DNA of 37,392 bases from an uncultured Eubacterium sp. (lineage in GTDB: Bacteria; Bacillota; Clostridia; Lachnospirales; Lachnospiraceae): positions 1-37,392 of the forward strand of contig CAJUFM010000027.1 in the NCBI GenBank assembly GCA_910585745.1, read 5' to 3'. Shown here piece by piece: positions 22,774 to 29,725 of this stretch. How positions within the stretch are numbered: position 1 is the first letter of the stretch; each line of letters starts with the position of its first letter. Position numbers and translations under genes: made by a program. The notes under the pieces were generated by a model that worked only from the letters and a program-made list of their open reading frames with translations, had not been told where the DNA came from and made no database searches.

Positions 22774-25063
22774 AGTACGTGAGCAGATCTCACAGGTGTT
22801 TTTGGAGAGTTTGAAAGAAAATGAACTGCCCTGGAAGAAAGGATGGATAACGGAACGGCCTTACAATGCAGTAAGTAATACGGAGTACCGGGGAGTAAAT
22901 AGTTTCTGGTTATCCTGTGCAGCAGAACAGAAAGGGTATTCCGATCCTCGCTGGTGTACGTTCAAACAGGCAAAAGATAAAGGGTGGAAGGTAAAAAAAG
23001 GAGAGCATGGGACACAGGTGGAGTTCTGGTCGATGTACGACACGGAAACGAAGAAGAAACTGACTGGCAGGGAATTAAATCTTCTGAAAAAGGAGCTGGG
23101 AGAGGATTTTTATGAGCGCGTTAAACCGATTTCTTCTGTTTATACGGTATTTAATGCGGAACAGATTGAAGGGATTCCTAAGAGGGAGAAAACACAGGAA
23201 CCGGTTAAATCCGATGAACTGCTCTATAAGAGGGACACGTTAATCAAGAATATGGAATTTACGTTTCATGAAGGTGGAAACCGTGCTTTTTACCGATCAG
23301 GGGATGATTCTGTTACTCTTCCGCAGATGGAGCAGTTTCGTAGTATTTATGATTACATGTCAGTCTTTCTCCATGAGAGCGGACATGCTACCGGTCACGA
23401 AAGCCGCCTGAACAGGGATCTATCTGGAGGATTTGGCAGTCAGAAATATGCCAGGGAGGAACTGCGGGCAGAAATTGCCTCCGCATTTACGTCCCAGGAA
23501 TTGGAGCTGGGCGAGATGGCAGCGGAACATATGGATAACCATAAGGCATATATCCAGTCATGGATAGAGGTACTAGAGAAAGAACCACAGGAGCTTTTTG
23601 CTGCAATCCGGGATGCAGAAAAGATTTCAGATTATCTGATAGAAAAAGGAGAATTTTTTCCGGAAAAACAGCAGAGAGCAGAACTGGATATGCAGAAACA
23701 GCAGTATGTAACAGAACACCAGAGAAATCTGGATCATGTACCAGTTGAAAGAATTCCGGTGGTAGTCAATGCCTTTGGTGGGCCTGGAAGCGGAAAATCC
23801 ACAGCGTGCATGGATATCTGTCAGCAGTTGAAGAAACTGGGATATAACGCAGAATATGTTCAGGAATATGCAAAAGAACTTGTATATGATAAAAACTGGG
23901 AACTCCTGGATGGCTCAGAGGCACATCAGTTTGAGATATTGAAAGAACAGGTGCATCGAATGGATCGGTTATATGGACAAGCCGACTTTATTATAACAGA
24001 TTCTCCGATCCTATTGAATTCTATATATAATCAGGAGCTGACGGCAGCATATAGCGGGATGGTGCAGGAGCTTCATGGGCAGTATCATAACTTTTCTTTT
24101 TTTGTAGAAAGGGATAGGGAATCATTTCAGCAGGAGGGACGGATCCATAATCTCGAAGAAAGCATTGTTAAGGATAAGGAAATCCAGACGCTGCTTAAAA
24201 ATAATAATATTTATTATGGGACATATACGCATGAGACGATTGGAAAGGTGGTTCAGAATGCGATTACTACATACAGATGGCTGAATCAGGAAACAGAAAA
24301 AAAGCAAAGCCAATCCGAAAAGAGTATATCTGTTGAAAAGGATCAGAAAGGGATGGCAGATTCAGGCATATCCTTAATTCCAGTATCAGAAAGCCTGGCA
24401 GGGAGATTGTGGGATGAGGAATGCAGTCTGTATACGTGGGAGGGAAATAGCTCGCATATGATCAATTCCCGGTCAGAACTTTATGAAGCAGGAAAAGAAA
24501 AAACGCTTTATGTACAGGAGGATGAGTTTTCAAGATGTATGAGGAAAAAGTTTTTTCCTACGGTGACGTGTGAATGGAGCGAGCATGATTGTTTTGATGA
24601 TGGAAAAACATACCTGGTATCTGAATTTAGTGACAAGATGGCAAATGCAGATCAGGAATGGTGTAAAAATAACCGTGGCGGAGAAGAGAATGCCATGGGT
24701 TATGCAAAAGTTAAATTTCAAGTAAACCTGTCGGCGGAGGGGGATAAAATAGTTGAAAGGCAGGATATCGGGGACGGGGATGGCTCCATGATCGAATTTT
24801 TAAGAGAAACCGGTGGTATACAATATCAAAGAGCAGTAGAACAGCTGGAGGAGGCTTGTACACTGGAGAAAGATTTTATGAATTACCAGAAAAAACTGAA
24901 TGGGATATATAAGCAGAGGGAAGGGCACTTTCGGCATTTGGAACATGCGATGGGAGACTGCCAGGATGAGATCCTGAACACGATACAAAAGCAGCTTAAT
25001 AGAGGACGCAGCCGGCAGGGAGCTTCTAAACCAGTAAACAGGCATTTGGAAAGATTAAAGTGA
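22760..25063 (+). CDS. ArdC-type antirestriction protein fused to P-loop kinase-like domain
   Basis: The protein has 767 residues. Residues 1-300 match ArdC: N-terminal ssDNA-binding part (WKKGWITERPYNAVSNTEYR, then CTFKQAKDKGWKVKKGEHGT) and a zincin with HESGHATGH (HExxH at 205-209) followed by YAREELRAEIASAF. ArdC protects incoming DNA from restriction. A P-loop domain begins near 330: NAFGGPGSGKST (GGPGSGKST at 340-348), then ITDSPILLNS, with the look of AAA_28/NadR-like nucleoside kinases. The C-terminal 200 residues contain LWDEECSLYTWEGNSSHMIN, possibly an LPD-type polyvalent-protein domain. ArdC alone is about 300 residues, so this is a large fusion. Confidence 0.8.
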   Translation: MKMNKVREQISQVFLESLKENELPWKKGWITERPYNAVSNTEYRGVNSFWLSCAAEQKGYSDPRWCTFKQAKDKGWKVKKGEHGTQVEFWSMYDTETKKKLTGRELNLLKKELGEDFYERVKPISSVYTVFNAEQIEGIPKREKTQEPVKSDELLYKRDTLIKNMEFTFHEGGNRAFYRSGDDSVTLPQMEQFRSIYDYMSVFLHESGHATGHESRLNRDLSGGFGSQKYAREELRAEIASAFTSQELELGEMAAEHMDNHKAYIQSWIEVLEKEPQELFAAIRDAEKISDYLIEKGEFFPEKQQRAELDMQKQQYVTEHQRNLDHVPVERIPVVVNAFGGPGSGKSTACMDICQQLKKLGYNAEYVQEYAKELVYDKNWELLDGSEAHQFEILKEQVHRMDRLYGQADFIITDSPILLNSIYNQELTAAYSGMVQELHGQYHNFSFFVERDRESFQQEGRIHNLEESIVKDKEIQTLLKNNNIYYGTYTHETIGKVVQNAITTYRWLNQETEKKQSQSEKSISVEKDQKGMADSGISLIPVSESLAGRLWDEECSLYTWEGNSSHMINSRSELYEAGKEKTLYVQEDEFSRCMRKKFFPTVTCEWSEHDCFDDGKTYLVSEFSDKMANADQEWCKNNRGGEENAMGYAKVKFQVNLSAEGDKIVERQDIGDGDGSMIEFLRETGGIQYQRAVEQLEEACTLEKDFMNYQKKLNGIYKQREGHFRHLEHAMGDCQDEILNTIQKQLNRGRSRQGASKPVNRHLERLK

Positions 25064-25074
25064 GGTGCCCGTAT

Positions 25075-25668
25075 ATGAGAATAAAAATGAATCATGAAGA
25101 TGAGTTGCTGATTGTTCCCCAGGTAGCCTATCTTCTGGGACGTACCAGATCATCCATAGAAAAACTTGTTATAACAGGTACGCTATCAGAGGTTTCAGGA
25201 AAGCACCGCAGACTGATAAGGGCGGTGGATCTAAGAGACTATGTGGAGCAGCAGCTGGGAAAATATGAGAGAGCTAATAAATGGGAAAAAACAGAGAATA
25301 AGAAAGAATACTGGGATCAGGCTGGATACCGGGGCAGTGTAGCTGCTTCAGAAAGCTGTATTACCATTCCCCAGGCGGCATTTCTGCTTCAGAAAAGCAG
25401 GCAGAATATTCATTATCTGTGTCAGAAGGAAATTCTTGTTACAATAGCTGCTCCAATGCCAAAAGGAAAAGAAGGAAGATATAAGAAGCTAATTGAAGAA
25501 GACAGTTTGATAAGTTATGTACAGTCGAAAATAGGATGTTTCCAAAAGGCGCTGGATTATTTCTACTGTCCTGATACATATTACTTCTGGCAGTCTTCAG
25601 AAAAGGATTTTGAAGAAACATTCATCAAAAAAGAAAAGGAGAGAAGCCGAAAAAATGCCAAAGTTTAA
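25075..25668 (+). CDS. Tandem excisionase-type HTH protein
   Basis: The protein has 197 residues. ATG 25075 is preferred, 7 bases after GAGGTG, over GTG 25060. It holds two copies of the MerR/excisionase-like helix pattern: VPQVAYLLGRTRSSIEKLVI with RRLIRAVDLRDYV, and IPQAAFLLQKSRQNIHYLCQ with YKKLIEEDSLISYV. Each would bind DNA through one winged helix. It may be a regulator of transfer or excision. It overlaps the next gene by 14 bases. Confidence 0.65.
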   Translation: MRIKMNHEDELLIVPQVAYLLGRTRSSIEKLVITGTLSEVSGKHRRLIRAVDLRDYVEQQLGKYERANKWEKTENKKEYWDQAGYRGSVAASESCITIPQAAFLLQKSRQNIHYLCQKEILVTIAAPMPKGKEGRYKKLIEEDSLISYVQSKIGCFQKALDYFYCPDTYYFWQSSEKDFEETFIKKEKERSRKNAKV

Positions 25669-25963
25669 AGGGGAACTCGTAAAGCAGGTAAAGGAAGAGA
25701 ATGAGAAGCAGAAAGAGCAGCTCCAGCTGAAAGAAAAATATGGAGTAAAACAGGAAGATGTTGTAATCATAGAAAAAAACCATTTTATAAAGTTTTTTGT
25801 TATGACGCTGGCAAGGATTATACGAACAGCAGCCAGTATTTTGATTTTCTTTTTATCGGTTACCGGTTTGGCGGCTCTGATATATCCGGTATCCCGGATG
25901 GAACTGATCCGGCAGGGATGGAATATTTACTATGAGCTTACTGATTTTTTGCCATTTCTGTAA
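25655..25963 (+). CDS. Small single-span membrane protein
   Basis: The protein has 102 residues. ATG 25655 follows AAAGGAGAG by 11 bases. A charged cytosolic N-terminus (KQVKEENEKQKEQLQLKEK, coiled-coil-like) is followed by a membrane span TAASILIFFLSVTGLAALIY and a short external tail. Position directly before sortase B suggests a surface-assembly accessory, but no family is recognised. Confidence 0.55.
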   Translation: MPKFKGELVKQVKEENEKQKEQLQLKEKYGVKQEDVVIIEKNHFIKFFVMTLARIIRTAASILIFFLSVTGLAALIYPVSRMELIRQGWNIYYELTDFLPFL

Positions 25964-25980
25964 ACGGAGGGGATCTTATT

Positions 25981-26721
25981 ATGATATTAAAAAGAATAAG
26001 GAAAATTATTCTGGCTGTCTGTTTTTTTATATTTTGCATTTCAGTCCTGTTTCTTCGGATGATTCTTTTATCAGATGGAGGAGATACAAGCCGGTTTCGG
26101 ATGAAGAGCAAAGAAGATGGAATGGAAAATCCAATTGATTTTAAAAAGCTTCAGGAGATAAATCCAGATATCTATGCATGGATCCAGGTACCAGGAACCC
26201 GGATTGATTACCCGGTAGCAAGTATCACGGGGAAAGAGAATGAGGATTACTACCTGAACCACAATTTCCGAAAAATATATGAATTTGCCGGAACGATATA
26301 CAGCCATAAAGAAAATGCCAGGGATCTTAGCGACCCGGTTACAATATTGTATGGACATAATATGATAAACGGTTCGATGTTTGCCGGGGTAAAGAAATTT
26401 GCAGACAAGGAGTTTTTTGAAAACCATAATACAGTATATGTTTTCACACCGGAACAGCGCCTTACATACCGGATCATATCCTGTTATGAATCGGATAACA
26501 AAGATATCCTGAAACATTACGGGTTGTTTCAGAATAAGAACCTCCTGGAAGATTATCACAGGGTCATCAACCAGCCAGAGAACGGATTTACCAGGAAAGG
26601 GAGTTCCCTGGGAGCAGATGACCATATCCTGACATTAAGTACATGTTCATCGATCAGTACTAGGAGGCGTCTTCTTCAGACAGTCCTTATAGAAAGCAGA
26701 TTGTGGGAAAATACAAAGTAA
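25981..26721 (+). CDS. srtB: Class B sortase
   Basis: The 246-residue transpeptidase has an N-terminal membrane anchor (IILAVCFFIFCISVLFLRMI) and the sortase fold. Catalytic residues are visible: His126 in ILYGHNM, Cys222 in LTLSTC, and Arg230 in TRRRLL. The helix NPDIYAWIQVPGTRIDYPV and YYLNHNF are typical of class B. It most likely anchors the SPKTG surface protein at 4.6-9.1 kb. GGAGGGG lies 10 bases upstream of ATG 25981. Confidence 0.9.
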   Translation: MILKRIRKIILAVCFFIFCISVLFLRMILLSDGGDTSRFRMKSKEDGMENPIDFKKLQEINPDIYAWIQVPGTRIDYPVASITGKENEDYYLNHNFRKIYEFAGTIYSHKENARDLSDPVTILYGHNMINGSMFAGVKKFADKEFFENHNTVYVFTPEQRLTYRIISCYESDNKDILKHYGLFQNKNLLEDYHRVINQPENGFTRKGSSLGADDHILTLSTCSSISTRRRLLQTVLIESRLWENTK

Positions 26722-26756
26722 AGAGGACATCCCGGCAGGATGCCCCCTTAACTCAG

Positions 26757-26765
26757 ATTTGTCAA
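26757..26765 (+). promoter_or_regulatory. ATTTGTCAA box 1
   Basis: First of four ATTTGTCAA boxes (others at 26809, 30997 and 34735), in the leader of the replication gene. The sequence TATATAATAA lies 35 bases downstream. Confidence 0.4.
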
Positions 26766-26808
26766 GTTCTGAAAAAATATACATTTTTAATTATATAATA
26801 AAAAACTT

Positions 26809-26817
26809 ATTTGTCAA
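26809..26817 (+). promoter_or_regulatory. ATTTGTCAA box 2
   Basis: Second ATTTGTCAA box, 52 bases (about five helical turns) after the first and just ahead of the ribosome site of the replication gene. Confidence 0.4.
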
Positions 26818-26834
26818 GAGGAAAGGAAAAAAAT

Positions 26835-27671
26835 ATGCGGATAAAATATTGTTTATTGGAAAAAATGGCGAATTTGACAAGGTCAGAGATGGATTTGCTT
26901 TTATATATAGCCACGAAACAGGATTTAAGTGGATTTGTTCCCGGAGTTCACAATCAGGATGTAGTCAGGAATACTGGTATGTGTAAGCAGAGTTTTTATA
27001 CCTCGATGAGGGGACTGGAGAAGAAAGGTTTGATCCGGATTTTCCGGGCAACCAATTTTGATTATGATATTACCATTTTAGATAATGATTTCAGCTATGA
27101 GGGAGCGTTCCATGAGGGATATGTAAACCTGCAGCGCAAAGTGTTCCATACAAAGAAATTTCGTTCCCTGAAAGCCAGGGAGAAGTTCATGCTCATGTAT
27201 TTTCTTAAGATAACGCATGAAAACAGCAGTTCATACCGGATTGGAACCCGGATGTTTTATGATAAATTTGCCTCCGTTCTTCGGGTCACAAAACGAGTGG
27301 TAAGGTATTACCTTCATGCTCTGCGCGATTTTTTTTCCGTTGGAATTAAGAACGGGATTTATTACATTACCTACAAGCACAGCGTTTTCCAAGCTGTGAT
27401 TGATACAGGCACGGAGGCAATGGAGCATGAAAATTTTATCCAGGTGTGCTGCCGGCGGAATAAGATCCGGAGAGCCTCCAGTAAACAGATTCAGGACACA
27501 GCAAGACTAATTAAGCAGTACCGCAAAGAAGCAGAGAGACAAAGGTACAGTATTTATGAAGTCCTGAAGCTTGCGATCAGGCAGGCGGCGCAGGAAAAAG
27601 AGAGACCGAAAGACCGTATCCTGAATCCAAAATATATACATATGCTAACAAGAAATATGCTGGCTCTTTAA
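26835..27671 (+). CDS. Winged-helix protein, probable replication initiator
   Basis: The protein has 278 residues. ATG 26835 follows AGAGGAAAGG by 7 bases; the frame opens at a TTG 24 bases earlier. The N-terminus has a winged HTH, LTRSEMDLLLYIATKQ then QDVVRNTGMCKQSFYTSMRG and LEKKGLIRI, as in plasmid RepA-type initiators. A second helical region (SLKAREKFMLMYFLKI, FASVLRVTKRVVRYYLHALR) may be another winged domain. The C-terminus is basic. The iteron-like array and terminator directly downstream support a replication role, but a transcription regulator is possible. Confidence 0.6.
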   Translation: MRIKYCLLEKMANLTRSEMDLLLYIATKQDLSGFVPGVHNQDVVRNTGMCKQSFYTSMRGLEKKGLIRIFRATNFDYDITILDNDFSYEGAFHEGYVNLQRKVFHTKKFRSLKAREKFMLMYFLKITHENSSSYRIGTRMFYDKFASVLRVTKRVVRYYLHALRDFFSVGIKNGIYYITYKHSVFQAVIDTGTEAMEHENFIQVCCRRNKIRRASSKQIQDTARLIKQYRKEAERQRYSIYEVLKLAIRQAAQEKERPKDRILNPKYIHMLTRNMLAL

Positions 27672-27771
27672 ATCTCTGGAAAGAGATTTATTTGTGCTGG
27701 CATAGATGAAAATATTGTTCGAATCCAGTTTAGCCTTACCTCCTAATTGTGAATTGACGGATTCGCCAAAG

Positions 27772-27811
27772 ACCTTTTATTGGAGAAATGCCTCCGATGA
27801 AAGGTTTTTTT
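27772..27811 (+). terminator. Strong rho-independent terminator after replication gene
   Basis: A 14-bp stem (27772-27785 with 27792-27805, two G-T wobbles) has a 6-base loop and seven T residues. It ends the transcript of the probable initiator gene. Confidence 0.8.
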
Positions 27812-27822
27812 GGAGGGAAAAA

Positions 27823-27923
27823 GTCTAAAAAAGAGGTAAAAAGCAGATATGGAAGTCTAAAATTTTTCCTTTTACTGGGAAGGCAGTCTATTTACCAGGT
27901 AAAAAAGTGAGAAAAGCGGTCTA
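27823..27923 (+). repeat. Iteron-like GTCTA array, about 32-bp phase
   Basis: GTCTA occurs at 27823, 27855, 27886 and 27919, with spacings of 32, 31 and 33 (about three helical turns), each followed by an A/T-rich tract. Interspersed GGTAAA boxes include a TTTACC-A-GGTAAA palindrome at 27891-27903. It directly follows the probable initiator gene, as expected of an origin. Confidence 0.5.
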
Positions 27924-27957
27924 AATATTTTCCGGTCAGTTAGTGATGAAGATGACG

Positions 27958-27990
27958 GTTTTCAGGCGGGAAGGGAAGTTTTCAGGCGGG
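27958..27990 (+). repeat. 13-bp direct repeat pair
   Basis: GTTTTCAGGCGGG occurs at 27958-27970 and again at 27978-27990, a 20-base pitch (about two helical turns). It could be a second binding element of the origin. Confidence 0.5.
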
Positions 27991-28053
27991 GAGCATATTT
28001 CTTCTATTTTATTATATTCATTCTTTGATAAAATAACTTCTTTGTCTGGAGGC

Positions 28054-28070
28054 GCACGTGTGGAACGTGC
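28054..28070. repeat. Small inverted repeat
   Basis: GCACGT (28054-28059) and ACGTGC (28065-28070) flank GTGGA. No other signal is attached. Confidence 0.4.
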
Positions 28071-28225
28071 CGATGATGGGAGAGAAATGTTGAAAGCTGG
28101 TATGAGAAATTTTGAATTGTCAGAACCGGAATAGGAAAGTTTACTGATGTGGGGAACGGAGAGCATGGGAGAAGAAGGACGATAAAAAAGAAAATGTTTT
28201 TGATACCATTCCCAGCAGCTTCGCA

Positions 28226-28338
28226 GGTCTGCCCGAACTCCCAGACCATTCCGGTGCTGTCTGCCAGGAAGGCAGCCGAAGCATGCACCGGACAGGGAAA
28301 GAATGAATCCCCCCTCAATCCCCCTGAGGGGGACTTTT
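28226..28338 (+). ncRNA. Possible structured RNA ending in a terminator
   Basis: Consecutive stems are GGTCTG/CAGACC (28226-28231 with 28242-28247), an outer stem CCGGTGC/GCACCGG (28251-28257 with 28285-28291) enclosing CTGCC/GGCAG (28261-28265 with 28271-28275), and a G/C-rich hairpin followed by T residues (28319-28338). GC content is higher than in the flanks. A copy-control or small regulatory RNA is possible; the 5' end and promoter are not clear. Confidence 0.35.
28319..28338 (+). terminator. GC-rich hairpin with T-run
   Basis: TCCCCC (28319-28324) pairs with GGGGGA (28328-28333) around a TGA loop and is followed by CTTTTT. Confidence 0.6.
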
Positions 28339-28410
28339 TCTTATACTGGCTGTCATACAGTAAATACCGAAAGACTTTCTTCCTTTCAAACCATAACCGT
28401 GGATTTGATG

Positions 28411-28502
28411 GATAACCGGCTTGGATGTATGGATAAGTTAGTGACAACTAAAAAACAAGTTGCCACCAACTTACCCACAAATCCAAAAGCACTCCGGTTA
28501 TC
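28411..28502. repeat. Large imperfect inverted repeat
   Basis: GATAACCGG (28411-28419) pairs with CCGGTTATC (28494-28502). Inside, 28434-28449 pairs with 28458-28473 over 16 positions with two mismatches, which become G-U pairs if the minus strand is transcribed. The central loop is AAAAAACA. It could be a single-strand origin or the distal part of oriT. Confidence 0.55.
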
Positions 28503-28534
28503 GCACAAGCTCCACAGTACTACTACTTCACTTG

Positions 28535-28643
28535 ACTGTCCTTTGGACAGTGAAATCTTCTCATAAAAAGCAATGAGAAGATTTCGAAAGAGCATAAGGG
28601 AAATCTGACCCCACAAGACTGTGGGGGTTAGGCAAAGCCTAAC
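28535..28643. other. Candidate oriT: four perfect inverted repeats in tandem
   Basis: Perfect hairpins follow one another: 28535-28551 (7-bp arms ACTGTCC), 28552-28585 (13-bp arms, GAAATCTTCTCAT, 8-base loop), 28609-28626 (7-bp arms CCCCACA) and 28627-28643 (7-bp arms GTTAGGC). They end about 110 bases before three RHH-like genes and the relaxase gene, the usual place for oriT. No nic consensus can be assigned by eye. Confidence 0.55.
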
Positions 28644-28696
28644 GATTTCGTGGGGACATAAAAACATATGAAAGTATTAAAAAAAGTATACAAAAC

Positions 28697-28725
28697 TTGC
28701 ATTTTAATAACATTTAATATACAAT
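28697..28725 (+). promoter_or_regulatory. Promoter of mobilization operon
   Basis: TTGCAT (28697-28702) and TACAAT (28720-28725) are 17 bases apart, 27 bases upstream of the GTG start with AAGGAGG. Its overlap with the AT-rich end of the oriT candidate would allow relaxosome proteins to repress it. Confidence 0.5.
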
Positions 28726-28751
28726 TAAACATATATAAAGGAGGCGGGATT

Positions 28752-29147
28752 GTGCAGAAATCAATTTATCTTTCTGAAGAGGATGTAAAAATACTGAAAC
28801 AGTATAAAAAAGAAAAAGGGTTAAATTCAGACAGCCAGGTGTTTTCATACCTGTTACGGCAGACACAGACAGACAGGGAGCAGTTTGCCATCATGATCCG
28901 GGAGGAGCTGGAGAAGAACTATCTGCCGAAAGAACGGATCCGCTGGGCGACCAGGATAGCGGAACAGAACAGTATTGTATTGCTGGATGCAGTGAATACC
29001 CTGTTACATATGCTGAAAGCGGAGGCGTGTATACCGGTAGAAATAGCAGCCCATCCAGTAGTAAAGCAGAGCCAGGACCGGATCAAGGAAAAGATTGCTT
29101 ATTTCAAACAGAAAAGTGATGAGCGGAAAAGTAAGGAACAAGGTTAG
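28752..29147 (+). CDS. Ribbon-helix-helix-like accessory protein A
   Basis: The protein has 131 residues. GTG 28752 is chosen because AAGGAGG ends 7 bases upstream; the longer frame has no ribosome site. The N-terminus reads QKSIYLSEEDVKILKQYKKE then GLNSDSQVFSYLLRQ, a strand-helix-helix pattern shared with the next gene (QKCISISDEDLSLLREY and KTDSQAISFLIRQ), so the two are paralogues. The C-terminus is helical. RHH proteins upstream of relaxases usually bind oriT and recruit the relaxase. A GGTCA-N4-TGACC palindrome begins one base after its stop. Confidence 0.65.
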   Translation: MQKSIYLSEEDVKILKQYKKEKGLNSDSQVFSYLLRQTQTDREQFAIMIREELEKNYLPKERIRWATRIAEQNSIVLLDAVNTLLHMLKAEACIPVEIAAHPVVKQSQDRIKEKIAYFKQKSDERKSKEQG

Positions 29148-29148
29148 G

Positions 29149-29162
29149 GGTCACAAATGACC
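29149..29162. repeat. GGTCA-N4-TGACC palindrome, site 1
   Basis: GGTCA-CAAA-TGACC starts two bases after the stop of RHH protein A and lies upstream of the ribosome site of RHH protein B. Confidence 0.8.
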
Positions 29163-29184
29163 TTTTGGGAAAGGAGCAGGTGAG

Positions 29185-29403
29185 ATGCAGAAATGTATCA
29201 GCATATCGGATGAGGATTTATCGTTATTGAGAGAATATCGTGATAACAAAGGATTTAAAACTGACAGCCAGGCGATTTCATTTCTGATCCGGCAGGAGAA
29301 GGAAAGTCTGGCATCAAGCATAGCTTCCGCAGTATGGGAGGAATTTGAAAAAAGATATTCGCCAGATGATTCCAAAGGAGGAAGCATGGGAAATGGAAAT
29401 TAA
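29185..29403 (+). CDS. Ribbon-helix-helix-like accessory protein B
   Basis: The 72-residue protein is a short paralogue of the previous gene: QKCISISDEDLSLLREYRD, KTDSQAISFLIRQEKES, then an acidic helix. AAAGGAG lies 8-9 bases upstream of ATG 29185. Its last 11 bases overlap the next gene. It may form heterodimers with protein A or compete for the same site. The tail SKGGSMGNGN is encoded by the ribosome-site region of the next gene and is probably not constrained. Confidence 0.6.
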   Translation: MQKCISISDEDLSLLREYRDNKGFKTDSQAISFLIRQEKESLASSIASAVWEEFEKRYSPDDSKGGSMGNGN

Positions 29404-29653
29404 GATCAGAAATGCAGACCCGGTCATTGTAAAGAAGATCGATGAACTGGCGAAAAAGCATCATATGAGCCGGAACCAGTATCTTCTTCGGTGCCTGTCA
29501 CGGTACGCAACGGTACAGGACGTGGAGGAACTTGACAGCAGATATGCTAATCTGATTGATCTGCTGGCACAAAGACTGGAGCAGGCAAACGATGTGATAG
29601 AAAGCAACTCCATCCTGCTGGAGAAGATTACGGGGGTCATGCGTGACCCCTAA
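29393..29653 (+). CDS. MobC-like ribbon-helix-helix protein
   Basis: The protein has 86 residues. ATG 29393 follows AAAGGAGG by 10 bases; the open frame starts at 29345 inside the preceding gene. MEIKIRNADPVIVKKIDELA and KKHHMSRNQYLLRCLSRYA form a textbook strand-helix-helix DNA-binding domain, followed by a coiled-coil-like helix (YANLIDLLAQRLEQANDVI). A relaxosome accessory (MobC-like) role is expected. The last codons (GVMRDP) are encoded by a GGTCA-N4-TGACC palindrome. Confidence 0.7.
   Translation: MEIKIRNADPVIVKKIDELAKKHHMSRNQYLLRCLSRYATVQDVEELDSRYANLIDLLAQRLEQANDVIESNSILLEKITGVMRDP
29633..29650. repeat. GGTCA-N4-TGACC palindrome, site 2
   Basis: GGGGTCA-TGCG-TGACCCC has 7-bp arms. 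It forms the last codons of the MobC-like gene. Confidence 0.8.
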
Positions 29654-29677
29654 ATATTTCAAGTAATAAGAGCAGGG

Positions 29678-29691
29678 GGTCACAAATGACC
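29678..29691. repeat. GGTCA-N4-TGACC palindrome, site 3
   Basis: GGTCA-CAAA-TGACC lies between the MobC-like gene and the relaxase ribosome site, 43 bases after site 2. Confidence 0.8.
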
Positions 29692-29725
29692 TCTGTTTTG
29701 TCTTTAGTTAAGAAAGGAACTATGT

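Larger units (their letters stand above)
27672..28751. other. Replication/transfer origin region without genes
   Basis: About 1.08 kb lacks a convincing gene. In order it holds a strong terminator (27772-27811), GTCTA boxes spaced 31-33 bases (27823-27923), a 13-base direct repeat (27958-27990), a hairpin GCACGT/ACGTGC (28054-28070), a possible structured RNA ending in a terminator (28226-28338), a large imperfect inverted repeat (28411-28502), four perfect hairpins (28535-28643), and the promoter of the mobilization operon (28697-28725). Confidence 0.7.

Noticed and set aside
26725..26755. Weak hairpin GGACATCC/GGATGCCC after sortase B as a terminator
   Set aside because: The stem is short with a mismatch and no T-run follows.
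28004..28447. Minus-strand open frame of 147 codons
   Set aside because: It runs through the terminator and the stems of the non-coding region, has no ribosome site and no recognisable domain. The same holds for the plus-strand frames at 28149-28566.
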